Source: Streptomyces gardneri (GTDB taxonomy: Bacteria > Actinomycetota > Actinomycetes > Streptomycetales > Streptomycetaceae). From it: a DNA stretch of 35,381 nt. Below the pieces are notes generated by a model that saw nothing but the letters and a program-made list of their open reading frames with translations, was not told the origin of the DNA and did no database searches. The stretch spans positions 1-35,381 of the forward strand of contig NZ_BJMN01000069.1 in NCBI RefSeq assembly GCF_006539185.1, in the 5' to 3' direction. Position numbers and translations under genes: made by a program. Of this stretch, positions 16,551 to 23,986 are shown in pieces (position 1 is the stretch's first letter; each line of letters begins with the position of its first letter).

Positions 16551-16576
16551 GTTACCGACTGGTACCAATCGGTTAC
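16551..16576. promoter_or_regulatory. 26-bp dyad / triple GTAmC direct repeat upstream of the Rv3235-like gene
   Basis: The left arm GTTACCGACTGGT and right arm ACCAATCGGTTAC match as an inverted repeat at 11 of 13 positions. Read on the minus strand, the same bases contain three GTAAC/GTACC/GTAAC units at offsets 1, 12 and 22, i.e. one per helical turn. It ends 19 nt before the ATG at 16596. Confidence 0.6.
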
Positions 16577-16595
16577 GCAATGACAGGGGCTCACC

Positions 16596-17063
16596 ATGGA
16601 CAGCTACACGGCCACCACCCGCCCGCGCACTCCACGCCCCCGCACCGCCCCCGGCGGCCCTGCCGGCACCCGGCCGCGCGGCGGCGCGGGCACCCACCCC
16701 CGCACCCCGGCCCCGCCCCGCACGCTCCCCCCGCACACCGTCTTCGCGGAGCGCCTGCTCGCGGTGCTCAGCGGGGAGCGGCCGGTCCACTGGATGCTCG
16801 GCCACACCGTCGGCGAGGCGTACGAGCAGCTCGTCCACCTCGCCCCGGCGACGCCCCTGCGGTCGCTCGGCCCCCGCCCCGTCCTGCGCCGCTGCTCCGT
16901 ACAGCTGGACCCGCACCGCACGGCCATGGAGGCCTTCGCGAGCATCGCCACCGGCCGCCGCGTCCGGGCCATGGCGTTCCGCCTGGAGCTCGGCGCCGAC
17001 CAGCGCTGGCGCTGTGCCGCCGTCGAGCTCGACGGGCTCGGCGTGGCCGCCCGGCACCCATGA
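16596..17063 (+). CDS. Rv3235-family protein
   Basis: A 155-residue protein. The first 45 residues are Pro/Arg/Gly-rich and probably disordered. A compact conserved domain follows (PHTVFAERLLAVLSGERPVHWM; VGEAYEQLVHLAP; MAFRLE; WRCAAVELDG). It is characteristic of the actinobacterial Rv3235 family, found beside secA. Function is not established. The fold resembles small alpha/beta proteins and its linkage to secA suggests a translocation- or envelope-related role (inference). The ATG has AGGGG at 16585-16589. It is convergent with secA, separated by a strong hairpin. Confidence 0.85.
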   Translation: MDSYTATTRPRTPRPRTAPGGPAGTRPRGGAGTHPRTPAPPRTLPPHTVFAERLLAVLSGERPVHWMLGHTVGEAYEQLVHLAPATPLRSLGPRPVLRRCSVQLDPHRTAMEAFASIATGRRVRAMAFRLELGADQRWRCAAVELDGLGVAARHP

Positions 17064-17066
17064 CGA

Positions 17067-17097
17067 AGGGGCCGGCACCCACCGGGTACCGGCCCCT
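17067..17097. terminator. Hairpin terminator between the Rv3235-like gene and secA
   Basis: AGGGGCCGG (17067-17075) pairs with CCGGCCCCT (17089-17097). An inner ACCC/GGGT stem and loop ACC sit beyond one C/A mismatch. It begins 3 nt after the stop at 17063. Confidence 0.8.
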
Positions 17098-17192
17098 CCG
17101 CTCACGACCTCACGACGACCGCCGCATCACGACGATCACCGCGTCACAGCGGCCACTGCCTCGCAGCGGCGGCCACCGTCACGGCCATCGCG

Positions 17193-20000
17193 TCACTTCT
17201 TACGACGACGCCCGCCGCTCGCGTTCTTCTGCGCCTTACGACGCTCCGCCCGCGTCATCCCGTCGCCGGAGTCGTCACCGGACTCGAAGTCGCCCTCGAC
17301 GACCCCGCCGTCGCCGTCGACGGTCGGCGCGGAGAAGTGCAGCCGGTCCGGCCGCTGCGGCGCGTCGAGCCCCTTGGCGCGGATCTCCGGACGGCCGTTC
17401 CCCGCGGGCACCGCGTCCGTCTTGTCGAGCGAGGGAGCGCTCGCCTGCACCGGGACCTCCTCGACCTGCTGCTCGACCTGGACCTCCAGGTTGAACAGGT
17501 AGCCGACGGACTCCTCCTTGATGCCCTCCATCATGGCGGTGAACATGTCGAAGCCCTCGCGCTGGTACTCGACCAGCGGGTCCTTCTGCGCCATGGCGCG
17601 CAGGCCGATGCCCTCCTGGAGGTAGTCCATCTCGTAGAGGTGCTCGCGCCACTTGCGGTCCAGGACCGACAGGACCACGCGACGCTCCAGCTCACGCATG
17701 ATCTCCGAGCCGAGCTGCTTCTCACGCGCGTCGTACTGCTCGTGGATGTCGTCCTTGACCGACTGGGCGATGAACTCGGCGGTGATGCCGGCCCGGTCCC
17801 CGGCCGCGTCCTCCAGCTCGTCGACGGTGACCTTCACCGGGTAGAGCTGCTTGAAGGCGTTCCAGAGACGGTCGAGGTCCCACTCCTCCGCGAAGCCCTC
17901 GGCGGTCTCCTGGCGGATGTAGTCGTCGATCGTGTCGTCCATGAAGTGCTGGATCTGCTCGTGCAGGTCCTCGCCCTCCAGGACGCGGCGACGCTCGCCG
18001 TAGATGACCTGACGCTGCCGGTTGAGGACGTCGTCGTACTTCAGGACGTTCTTACGCGTCTCGAAGTTCTGCGTCTCGACCTGCGACTGCGCGGAGGCGA
18101 TGGCGCGGGTGACCATCTTGTTCTCGATCGGCACGTCGTCCGGCACGTTGGCCATGGCCATCACGCGCTCGACCATCTGCGCCTTGAACAGACGCATCAG
18201 GTCGTCGCCGAGCGACAGGTAGAAGCGGGACTCGCCCGGGTCGCCCTGACGGCCGGAACGACCGCGCAGCTGGTTGTCGATACGGCGCGACTCGTGGCGC
18301 TCGGTACCGAGGACGTAGAGCCCGCCGAGCTCCTTGACCTCCTCGAACTCCGCCTTCACGGCCTTCCCGGCGCGCTCGAGGGCGCCGGGGAGGGCCGCGG
18401 CCCACTCCTCGACGTGGTCGACCGGGTCGAGGCCCGCCTGGCGCAGCTCGGCCTCGGCGAGGTCGTCCGGGTTGCCGCCGAGCTTGATGTCCGTACCGCG
18501 ACCGGCCATGTTCGTGGCGACGGTGACGGCGCCGCGACGGCCGGCCTGGGCGACGATGCTCGCCTCGCGGTCGTGGTGCTTGGCGTTGAGGACCTCGTGC
18601 TGCACACCGCGCTTGGAGAGCTGCTGCGAGAGGTACTCGGACTTCTCGACGGAGGTCGTGCCGACGAGGATCGGCTGACCCTTCTCGTGCTTCTCCGCGA
18701 TGTCGTCGACGACGGCGGCGAACTTGGCGACCTCGGTCCGGTAGATCAGGTCGGACTGGTCCTTGCGGATCATCGGCCTGTTCGTGGGGATCGGGACGAC
18801 GCCCAGCTTGTAGATCTGGTGGAACTCGGCGGCCTCGGTCATGGCCGTACCGGTCATGCCGGAGAGCTTCGAGTACAGGAGGAAGAAGTTCTGCAGGGTG
18901 ATCGTGGCGAGGGTCTGGTTCTCGTCCTTGATCGCCACCCCTTCCTTCGCCTCGATGGCCTGGTGCATGCCCTCGTTGTAACGGCGACCGGCGAGGATAC
19001 GGCCGGTGTGCTCGTCGACGATCATGACTTCGCCGTCCATGACGACGTAGTCCTTGTCCTTCTTGAACAGTTCCTTCGCCTTGATGGCGTTGTTCAAGTA
19101 CCCGACGAGCGGGGTGTTCACCGACTCGTAGAGGTTGTCGATGCCCAGCCAGTCCTCGACCTTGGCGACGCCCGCCTCGTGGATGGCGACGGTGCGCTTC
19201 TTCTCGTCGACCTCGTAGTCGCCGGTCTCCTCGATGCCCTTGAGCGGGTTGCCGGGCTCACCCTTGGCGAGGCGGGTGACCAGCTTGGCGAAGTCGCCGT
19301 ACCACTTGGTGGCCTGGTCGGCCGGGCCGGAGATGATCAGCGGCGTACGGGCCTCGTCGACGAGGATCGAGTCGACCTCGTCGACACAGGCGAAGTTGTG
19401 GCCGCGCTGGACGAGCTCGTCCTGGGACCACGCCATGTTGTCGCGGAGGTAGTCGAAACCGAACTCGTTGTTCGTGCCGTACGTGATGTCGCAGGCGTAC
19501 TGCTCACGACGCTGGGCCGGGGTCATGTTGGCGAGGATGCAGCCGACCTGGAGGCCCAGGAACTTGTGGACGCGGCCCATGAGCTCGGAGTCGCGCTCGG
19601 CCAGGTAGTCGTTCACCGTGATCAGGTGGACGCCCTTGCCGGAGAGCGCGTTGAGGTACGCGGGGAGGGTGCCGACGAGGGTCTTGCCCTCACCGGTCTT
19701 CATCTCGGCGACGTAGCCGAGGTGGAGCGCGGCACCACCCATGAGCTGTACGTCGTAGTGGCGCTGTCCGAGGACGCGCTTGGCGGCCTCGCGGACGGTC
19801 GCGAAGGCTTCCGGCATGAGGTCGTCGAGGCTCTCGCCGTCGGCGTACCGCTGCTTGTACTCATCGGTGAGCGCCCTCAACTCGGCGTCGGAGAGGTTGA
19901 CGAAGTCCTCTTCGATGGAGTTGACCTGGTCCGCGATGCGGTGCAGTTTGCGCAGGATCTTGCCTTCGCCTGCACGCATGAGCTTGTTGAAGACGGACAC
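17193..20000 (-). CDS. secA: Preprotein translocase ATPase SecA
   Basis: A 935-residue SecA, the motor that drives unfolded preproteins through SecYEG. Visible blocks: Walker A MKTGEGKT (100-107), ITVNDYLAERD (128-138), YGTNNEFGFDYLRDNM (174-189), Walker B VDEVDSILVDEART (206-219), the second ATPase half with TNMAGRGTDIKLGG, and motif VI RGRSGRQGDPG. The C-terminus ends in a basic, Gly/Lys/Arg-rich tail without the CxCxSGK zinc motif found in E. coli SecA. This is usual in actinobacteria. I chose GTG 20000 because AAGGAG lies 10 nt upstream and the protein then begins SVFNKLMRAGEGK as in the family. A TACGAT -10-like box is at 20092-20097 (minus). Housekeeping gene, no defect seen. Confidence 0.98.
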   Translation of the reverse strand: MSVFNKLMRAGEGKILRKLHRIADQVNSIEEDFVNLSDAELRALTDEYKQRYADGESLDDLMPEAFATVREAAKRVLGQRHYDVQLMGGAALHLGYVAEMKTGEGKTLVGTLPAYLNALSGKGVHLITVNDYLAERDSELMGRVHKFLGLQVGCILANMTPAQRREQYACDITYGTNNEFGFDYLRDNMAWSQDELVQRGHNFACVDEVDSILVDEARTPLIISGPADQATKWYGDFAKLVTRLAKGEPGNPLKGIEETGDYEVDEKKRTVAIHEAGVAKVEDWLGIDNLYESVNTPLVGYLNNAIKAKELFKKDKDYVVMDGEVMIVDEHTGRILAGRRYNEGMHQAIEAKEGVAIKDENQTLATITLQNFFLLYSKLSGMTGTAMTEAAEFHQIYKLGVVPIPTNRPMIRKDQSDLIYRTEVAKFAAVVDDIAEKHEKGQPILVGTTSVEKSEYLSQQLSKRGVQHEVLNAKHHDREASIVAQAGRRGAVTVATNMAGRGTDIKLGGNPDDLAEAELRQAGLDPVDHVEEWAAALPGALERAGKAVKAEFEEVKELGGLYVLGTERHESRRIDNQLRGRSGRQGDPGESRFYLSLGDDLMRLFKAQMVERVMAMANVPDDVPIENKMVTRAIASAQSQVETQNFETRKNVLKYDDVLNRQRQVIYGERRRVLEGEDLHEQIQHFMDDTIDDYIRQETAEGFAEEWDLDRLWNAFKQLYPVKVTVDELEDAAGDRAGITAEFIAQSVKDDIHEQYDAREKQLGSEIMRELERRVVLSVLDRKWREHLYEMDYLQEGIGLRAMAQKDPLVEYQREGFDMFTAMMEGIKEESVGYLFNLEVQVEQQVEEVPVQASAPSLDKTDAVPAGNGRPEIRAKGLDAPQRPDRLHFSAPTVDGDGGVVEGDFESGDDSGDGMTRAERRKAQKNASGGRRRKK

Positions 20001-20239
20001 TGAGGCTGGTCTCCTTGCCGGTCGGGCCTGGCACTGGGTCTTGTGATCGACGCGAGCGCGGGCACGGCAGGTGGTCCCCACCGCAACGGCCATCGTAAGC
20101 GAGACCGCCCTCGCGAAGGGAGGCCCGCAGTGCCCGAGCCGCGAGGCCACCCTCAAAGAGAACGCACGAGGTGGGCGGAAGGTGCCGCCCCACCCGAAAA
20201 GTGTTCGCTTCCGGTCGGGCGGCTCACCACAATCCAGGC

Positions 20240-20827
20240 ATGGAGCCCATCACCCTCACCACCGAGCGACTGCGCCTGCGGAACTTCGTCCCGGAGGACC
20301 TCGACACGGTGTACGAAATCTGTCAGGACCCGGACATTCGACGCTGGACCGTGGTCCCGGACCCCTACACCCGGCAGGACGCCGACTTCTTCCTGAACCG
20401 GCTCGTGCCCGACGGCTGGCGCGACGACTCGGACTACACCTTCGCCGTCGAGCCGGTGTCCGGCGGCCCGCTGCTCGCCGCGGTCTCGCTGACCAGTCGC
20501 GGCTCCGGGGTCTGGGAGGTCGGTTTCTGGACCCGGCGGGAGCACCGCGGCCTCGGCTACATGGCCGAGACCGTGCGGGCCCTGGCCCATTGGGCGTTCA
20601 CCGGCCTGGGCTGCACCCGGCTCCTCTGGCGGACGGAGGTCGGCAACACCGGGTCGCGCGCGGTCGCCGAGCGCGTCGGCTTCGCCATGGAGGGCCTCCA
20701 GCGCGCCGGCCTCGTCAACAAGGGCACGCTCCGCGACTGCTGGGTCGGCGCCCTGCTCCCCTCCGACTTCGGTCTGCCGAGCCCGTTGCCGTACCTCCCG
20801 GCCCGCGATCAGTCCGCCCAGGCCTGA
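20240..20827 (+). CDS. GNAT acetyltransferase (RimJ/RimL type)
   Basis: A 195-residue N-acetyltransferase. The N-terminus ITLTTERLRLRNFVPEDLDTVYEI is the usual opening of the RimJ/RimL (Acetyltransf_3) subgroup. The acetyl-CoA loop is RREHRGLGYMAETV, followed by WRTEVGNTGSRAVAERVGF. It probably acetylates a protein N-terminus or small amine; the substrate is unknown. ATG 20240 is chosen because the conserved domain starts directly there. There is no good ribosome-binding site, and CACAAT at 20228-20233 ends 6 nt before the ATG, so the mRNA may be leaderless. It is divergent from secA. Confidence 0.88.
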   Translation: MEPITLTTERLRLRNFVPEDLDTVYEICQDPDIRRWTVVPDPYTRQDADFFLNRLVPDGWRDDSDYTFAVEPVSGGPLLAAVSLTSRGSGVWEVGFWTRREHRGLGYMAETVRALAHWAFTGLGCTRLLWRTEVGNTGSRAVAERVGFAMEGLQRAGLVNKGTLRDCWVGALLPSDFGLPSPLPYLPARDQSAQA

Positions 20828-20855
20828 TCCCGGCCCGGCTGTCAGTGCCGGGCTC

Positions 20856-20861
20856 TAGGGT
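20856..20861 (+). promoter_or_regulatory. -10 box of a probable leaderless transcript (YcaQ-like gene)
   Basis: TAGGGT lies 7 nt before ATG 20869, the spacing expected if transcription starts at or next to the A of the start codon. No Shine-Dalgarno sequence precedes the ATG. The -35 is poor. Confidence 0.45.
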
Positions 20862-20868
20862 GCGGATC

Positions 20869-22032
20869 ATGACGACTGCGCCGCGCCCCGCCGCCGAACT
20901 GTCCGCCGACGAAGCCCGCCGGATCGCCCTGCGCGCCCAGGGGTTCCTGGGGGCACCCGACCGCAGGGCCGGGGTCCGCGGAGTGCTGCGCGCCCTCGGG
21001 CAGGTCCAGCTCGACACCATCTCCGTCCTGGCCCGCTCGCACGAGCTCATCCCGTACGCGCGCCTGGGCGCCGTCGGCCGTACGACGGTCGAGGACGCCT
21101 ACTGGACCGGGGCGCACGCCTTCGAGTACTGGTCGCACGCCGCCTGCATCCTGCCCGTCGAGGAGTGGCCGCACTTCGCCTTCCGCCGGCGCGCCTACCG
21201 CGACCGCCCGCACTGGGGACACGAGCTGTCGCCCGGGGCGTACGACAAGGTGATCGACCAGCTGCGGGACCAGGGCCCGCTGACGGCGACCGAACTGGGC
21301 GGCGCGAAGAACAAGGGCGAGTGGTGGGACTGGTCCGACTCCAAGATCGCCGTCGAGCGGGCCCTGATGCACGGCGAGGTCGTCGTCACGGAGCGGCGCA
21401 GCTGGAAGCGGGTGTACGACCTGGCCGAGCGGGCGATCCCGCCGGAGCTGTTCCACGACGACCTGGACGACACCGAGTGCGTGCGGCGCCTGGTCCGCCA
21501 GGCGGGCGAGGCGCTCGGCGTGGGCACCCGCACGGACATCGCCGACTACCACCGGATCAAGGGCGAGCAGTTCGACGCGGTGGTGGAGGCCTCGGGCCTC
21601 GTGCCGGTGACGGTGGCGGGCTGGGGGAAGCCCGCCTGGGCGGACCCGGCGGCGCTGGCGACGGAGCCGCGTGGCAGGCACCGCACGACGCTGCTGTCGC
21701 CGTTCGACTCGCTGATCTGGGAGCGCCCCCGGACGGAGCGGATCTTCGGTTTCACGCACCGCCTGGAGGCGTACGTGCCGAAGCCGAAGCGGGTGCACGG
21801 CTACTTCGCGATGCCGGTCCTTGCCGGCGGCCGTCTGGTCGGCCGGGTGGACCCGGCCCGCGAGGGGAAGACCCTCGTCGCCCGCCAGGTCACCCTCGAC
21901 GGCCCCAAGGCCGTGCCCGCCGTGGCCCGCGCCCTGCGCGAGGCGGCCGAGTGGGTCGGCTGCGACGCCGTGGCGGTCGAGCGGGTGAACCACCCGGAGC
22001 TGGCGGCGGCCCTGGTGACCGAGCTCGGCTAG
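20869..22032 (+). CDS. YcaQ/AlkX-type winged-helix DNA glycosylase (HTH_42 family)
   Basis: A 387-residue protein matching the HTH_42 family. Members excise alkylated bases and open interstrand DNA crosslinks. The catalytic Q-phi-D motif of the YcaQ branch is at Q47-L48-D49 (ALGQVQLDTISVLARSHEL, with the R-S-H block after it). AlkZ-type relatives have Q-phi-Q instead. Winged-helix blocks follow (AHAFEYWSHAACILP, WWDWSDSKIAVERALMHGEV) and the C-terminal LLSPFDSLIWERPRTERIF. The family acts in genome protection, and relatives occur in natural-product self-resistance. It starts at ATG 20869 behind a leaderless-type -10. It is convergent with the response regulator: both genes share the bases CTAG at 22029-22032 for their stop codons. 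Confidence 0.9.
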   Translation: MTTAPRPAAELSADEARRIALRAQGFLGAPDRRAGVRGVLRALGQVQLDTISVLARSHELIPYARLGAVGRTTVEDAYWTGAHAFEYWSHAACILPVEEWPHFAFRRRAYRDRPHWGHELSPGAYDKVIDQLRDQGPLTATELGGAKNKGEWWDWSDSKIAVERALMHGEVVVTERRSWKRVYDLAERAIPPELFHDDLDDTECVRRLVRQAGEALGVGTRTDIADYHRIKGEQFDAVVEASGLVPVTVAGWGKPAWADPAALATEPRGRHRTTLLSPFDSLIWERPRTERIFGFTHRLEAYVPKPKRVHGYFAMPVLAGGRLVGRVDPAREGKTLVARQVTLDGPKAVPAVARALREAAEWVGCDAVAVERVNHPELAAALVTELG

Positions 22033-22796
22033 CGGATCTCCAGGATCTTCTCCCGCATCGCGTAGACCACGGCCTCCATGCGGGAGTGGAGCTGGAGCTT
22101 CTCCAGGATGTTCCGCACGTGGTTCTTCACCGTGTTCTCGGAGATGAAGAGCTCCTTGGCGATGTCCCGGTTGTTCATGCCGGTGGCGACGAGCTTCAGG
22201 ACCTCCAGCTCACGGTCCGTCAGCCGGGGCGCGGGCACGAGCCTGCGCTCGTCGGTGCGCTGGATCATCGACTTGAACTCGGTGAGGAGTTTGGACGCCA
22301 TCGACGGGCTGATCTGCGACTGTCCGTCGGCGACCGCGCGGATCGCCGTGGCGACCTCGTCGGTGGAGATCTCCTTGAGGAGGTAGCCGGTCGCCCCGGC
22401 CTTGATCGCCTCGTAGAGGTCGGCCTCCTCGTCGCTGATCGTCAGCATGATGATCTTCGCGCTGGGGGCCACCTCCTTGATGGAGGTGCACGCCTCGATG
22501 CCGCCGCGCCGGGGCATCCGCACGTCCATCAGGACGATGTCCGGCAGCAGATCGGCGGCCTTGTCGACCGCCTCGGCCCCGTCACCCGCCTCGCCGACGA
22601 CCTGGATGTCCTCCTCCTGGGCGAGGACGATCTCCAGGCCCCGGCGGAAGAGGGCGTGATCGTCCACGACAAGGACCCGAATCGGCTCCTTGCGGCAGTC
22701 GGCGCTGTCTGAATCCGATCCGTCCGGCGCGCTCTCCGGAGTGACCGCCCCGAAGGGCTCACGCCCCCTGAGCACCGGCCCGAAGCTGTCCGCCAT
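22029..22796 (-). CDS. NarL/LuxR-family response regulator without an adjacent kinase
   Basis: A 255-residue response regulator with a 38-residue acidic N-terminal extension. The receiver domain (about 39-155) has the acidic pair Asp45/Asp46 in VVDDHALF, phospho-acceptor Asp91 in VLMDVRMP, the Thr in IMLTISDE and the Lys in GYLLKEIS. The C-terminal LuxR-type helix-turn-helix (about 190-255) holds LTDRELEVLKLVATGMNN and SENTVKNHVRNILEKL. ATG 22796 is chosen for the GGGAGG just upstream. An in-frame extension of 27 codons lacks support. No histidine kinase gene is nearby, so it is an orphan here. Two dyads lie upstream (22842-22870 and 22880-22891) and may be its control sites. Confidence 0.93.
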   Translation of the reverse strand: MADSFGPVLRGREPFGAVTPESAPDGSDSDSADCRKEPIRVLVVDDHALFRRGLEIVLAQEEDIQVVGEAGDGAEAVDKAADLLPDIVLMDVRMPRRGGIEACTSIKEVAPSAKIIMLTISDEEADLYEAIKAGATGYLLKEISTDEVATAIRAVADGQSQISPSMASKLLTEFKSMIQRTDERRLVPAPRLTDRELEVLKLVATGMNNRDIAKELFISENTVKNHVRNILEKLQLHSRMEAVVYAMREKILEIR

Positions 22797-22841
22797 CGTT
22801 CCTCCCCCTGAAGGCCGTGGCCTGAATGCGTTTCCGGTCCT

Positions 22842-22870
22842 CCAACCGCTGCTCGACGAGCACCGGTTGG
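22842..22870. promoter_or_regulatory. 29-bp near-perfect dyad upstream of the response regulator
   Basis: CCAACCG, CT, GCTCG, central A, CGAGC, AC, CGGTTGG. Twelve base pairs per arm are symmetric, interrupted only by the 2-bp blocks CT/AC. It lies 46 nt upstream of the ATG at 22796. It could be an operator or an mRNA leader hairpin. Confidence 0.65.
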
Positions 22871-22879
22871 CGTGCACGA

Positions 22880-22891
22880 CATGATTTCATG
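22880..22891. promoter_or_regulatory. Small dyad CATGATTTCATG
   Basis: CATGA and TCATG arms around two central T bases, 9 bp beyond the larger dyad on the upstream side of the response regulator gene. Confidence 0.4.
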
Positions 22892-22928
22892 CCCAGGCGG
22901 CGCGCGGGGTTACCCATGGGCGCACGGG

Positions 22929-22966
22929 GGTGCCCCTGGGGGCGCGAACCGCGCTCCAGGGGCACC
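22929..22966. terminator. Terminator of hpf
   Basis: GGTGCCCCTGG (22929-22939) pairs perfectly with CCAGGGGCACC (22956-22966). The inner stem is GCGCG-AAC-CGCGC. It is about 45 nt downstream of the hpf stop on the minus strand. A further palindrome ACACCT-G-AGGTGT lies at 22974-22986 between stop and hairpin. Confidence 0.8.
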
Positions 22967-23011
22967 GTGAGGAACACCTGAGGTGTATGTGGGTGGTGCG
23001 GTGGCGGGCCG

Positions 23012-23692
23012 TCAGCCGCCGAGCGCACCGCCGGCGCCGCCGCCCTCGGCAAGCGGGTCGCTCTCCAGGTGGATGACGCCGTAGTCGTACGCGTGTCGCC
23101 GGTAGACGACGCTCGGCTGCTTGTTGTCCGAGTCGACGAACAAATAGAAGTCGTGGCCGACCAGCTCCATCTCGTAGAGCGCCTGGTCGAGCGTCATGGG
23201 GGCGGCCCGGTGGGTCTTCTCACGCACCACCAGCGGGCCTTCGCCCTGGACCTCGATCGAGCCCATCATCGTGGTGGGCACCTTGTCGGACTCGTCGGCG
23301 ACCAGCTGGCCGTTGCCGTTGAGCTGGGCGGCGCCGGGCACCACGTCCCCGACTTCCGCTGCCGACAGCCTGCCGTTGCCACGGCGGGTGTATCGCTTGT
23401 CGTGCTGCTTGCGCAGCCGGGCCTCCAGCTTGTCGCTGGCGAGGTCGAGGGCTGCGTACGGGTCGCCTGCCGCCGCTTCGGCCCGGATCACCGGGCCTCG
23501 GGAGTGGAGGGTGATCTCCACGCGGTCGGACCGGTCGGCCTGCCGCGGGTTGTGCTCCTTGGACACCTCGACGTCGAGGCTGATCACCTTGCCGTCGAGC
23601 TTCTGGATCTTCTCCAGCTTCAGCTTCTCGGCCACGTGCTTGCGGAACCGCTCGGGCACCTCGGTCTTGCGGCCCTTGACGACGATGTCCAC
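23012..23692 (-). CDS. hpf: Long-form ribosome hibernation promoting factor (HPF)
   Basis: A 226-residue protein. The N-terminal S30AE domain (DIVVKGRKTEVPERFRKHVAEKL..., about 1-110) binds the 30S decoding channel. A linker rich in Gly, Asn and Asp follows. The C-terminal dimerisation domain (ALYEMELVGHDFYLFVDSDN then VVYRRHAYDYGVIHLE) lets long HPF pair two 70S ribosomes into inactive 100S particles during dormancy or stress. I chose GTG 23692 because GGAG lies 6 nt upstream and the family begins at this point. GTG 23755 is in frame with its own GGAG and would add 21 residues. It lies downstream of comF on the same strand, with a 294-bp gap holding a tiny leader frame and hairpin. Confidence 0.93.
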   Translation of the reverse strand: MDIVVKGRKTEVPERFRKHVAEKLKLEKIQKLDGKVISLDVEVSKEHNPRQADRSDRVEITLHSRGPVIRAEAAAGDPYAALDLASDKLEARLRKQHDKRYTRRGNGRLSAAEVGDVVPGAAQLNGNGQLVADESDKVPTTMMGSIEVQGEGPLVVREKTHRAAPMTLDQALYEMELVGHDFYLFVDSDNKQPSVVYRRHAYDYGVIHLESDPLAEGGGAGGALGG

Positions 23693-23759
23693 GCAGAACT
23701 CCGTTCCCGGATCGCCCTGATCAGCTCCTTGGCCGCAGGGCTTCTCCCTTTGCACCAGA

Positions 23760-23777
23760 CTCCGGTGGTTACCGGAG
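23760..23777 (-). promoter_or_regulatory. Hairpin in the hpf leader
   Basis: CTCCGGT (23760-23766), loop GGTT, ACCGGAG (23771-23777). It is a perfect 7-bp stem with a 4-nt loop, overlapping the end of the nine-codon frame at 23769-23798 and ending just before the alternative hpf GTG at 23755. Confidence 0.55.
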
Positions 23778-23798
23778 CTCGGACTTGGCGACTTTCAC
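23769..23798 (-). CDS. Possible nine-codon leader peptide ahead of hpf
   Basis: On the minus strand GTG opens a frame encoding V/M-K-V-A-K-S-E-L-R followed by TAA. It is preceded by a run of GGAGGAGGAG, the strongest Shine-Dalgarno-like sequence in the region, with a spacer of about 5. The end of the frame overlaps a 7-bp hairpin. It is too short for coding statistics. I infer it from signal placement only, and it could be a chance frame beside a purine-rich tract. Confidence 0.35.
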   Translation of the reverse strand: MKVAKSELR

Positions 23799-23940
23799 CT
23801 CCTCCTCCCCAGTCGACAAGATCCCCACCCCATCGACACGAGGTTAATTCGCCCTGAACTCCTGTCCTGTAGGCGCAACCATGTATTCGGCGAGGCAGTG
23901 GCATTCGCCATTCCTCACAACCGAACATAGCCCCTTCGGA

Positions 23941-23956
23941 CGGGTGTCGGCACCCG
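23941..23956 (-). terminator. Small hairpin downstream of comF
   Basis: CGGGTG, TCGG, CACCCG: a perfect 6-bp stem with a 4-nt loop, about 30 nt past the comF stop on the minus strand. Weak as a terminator without a T-tract. Confidence 0.4.
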
Positions 23957-23986
23957 CTACCGCGACATACCTCCGTTCGGGTGCTC

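Noticed and set aside
23769..23798. The short leader frame as a confident gene
   Set aside because: Nine codons carry no coding statistics; kept only as a low-confidence feature and as a finding.
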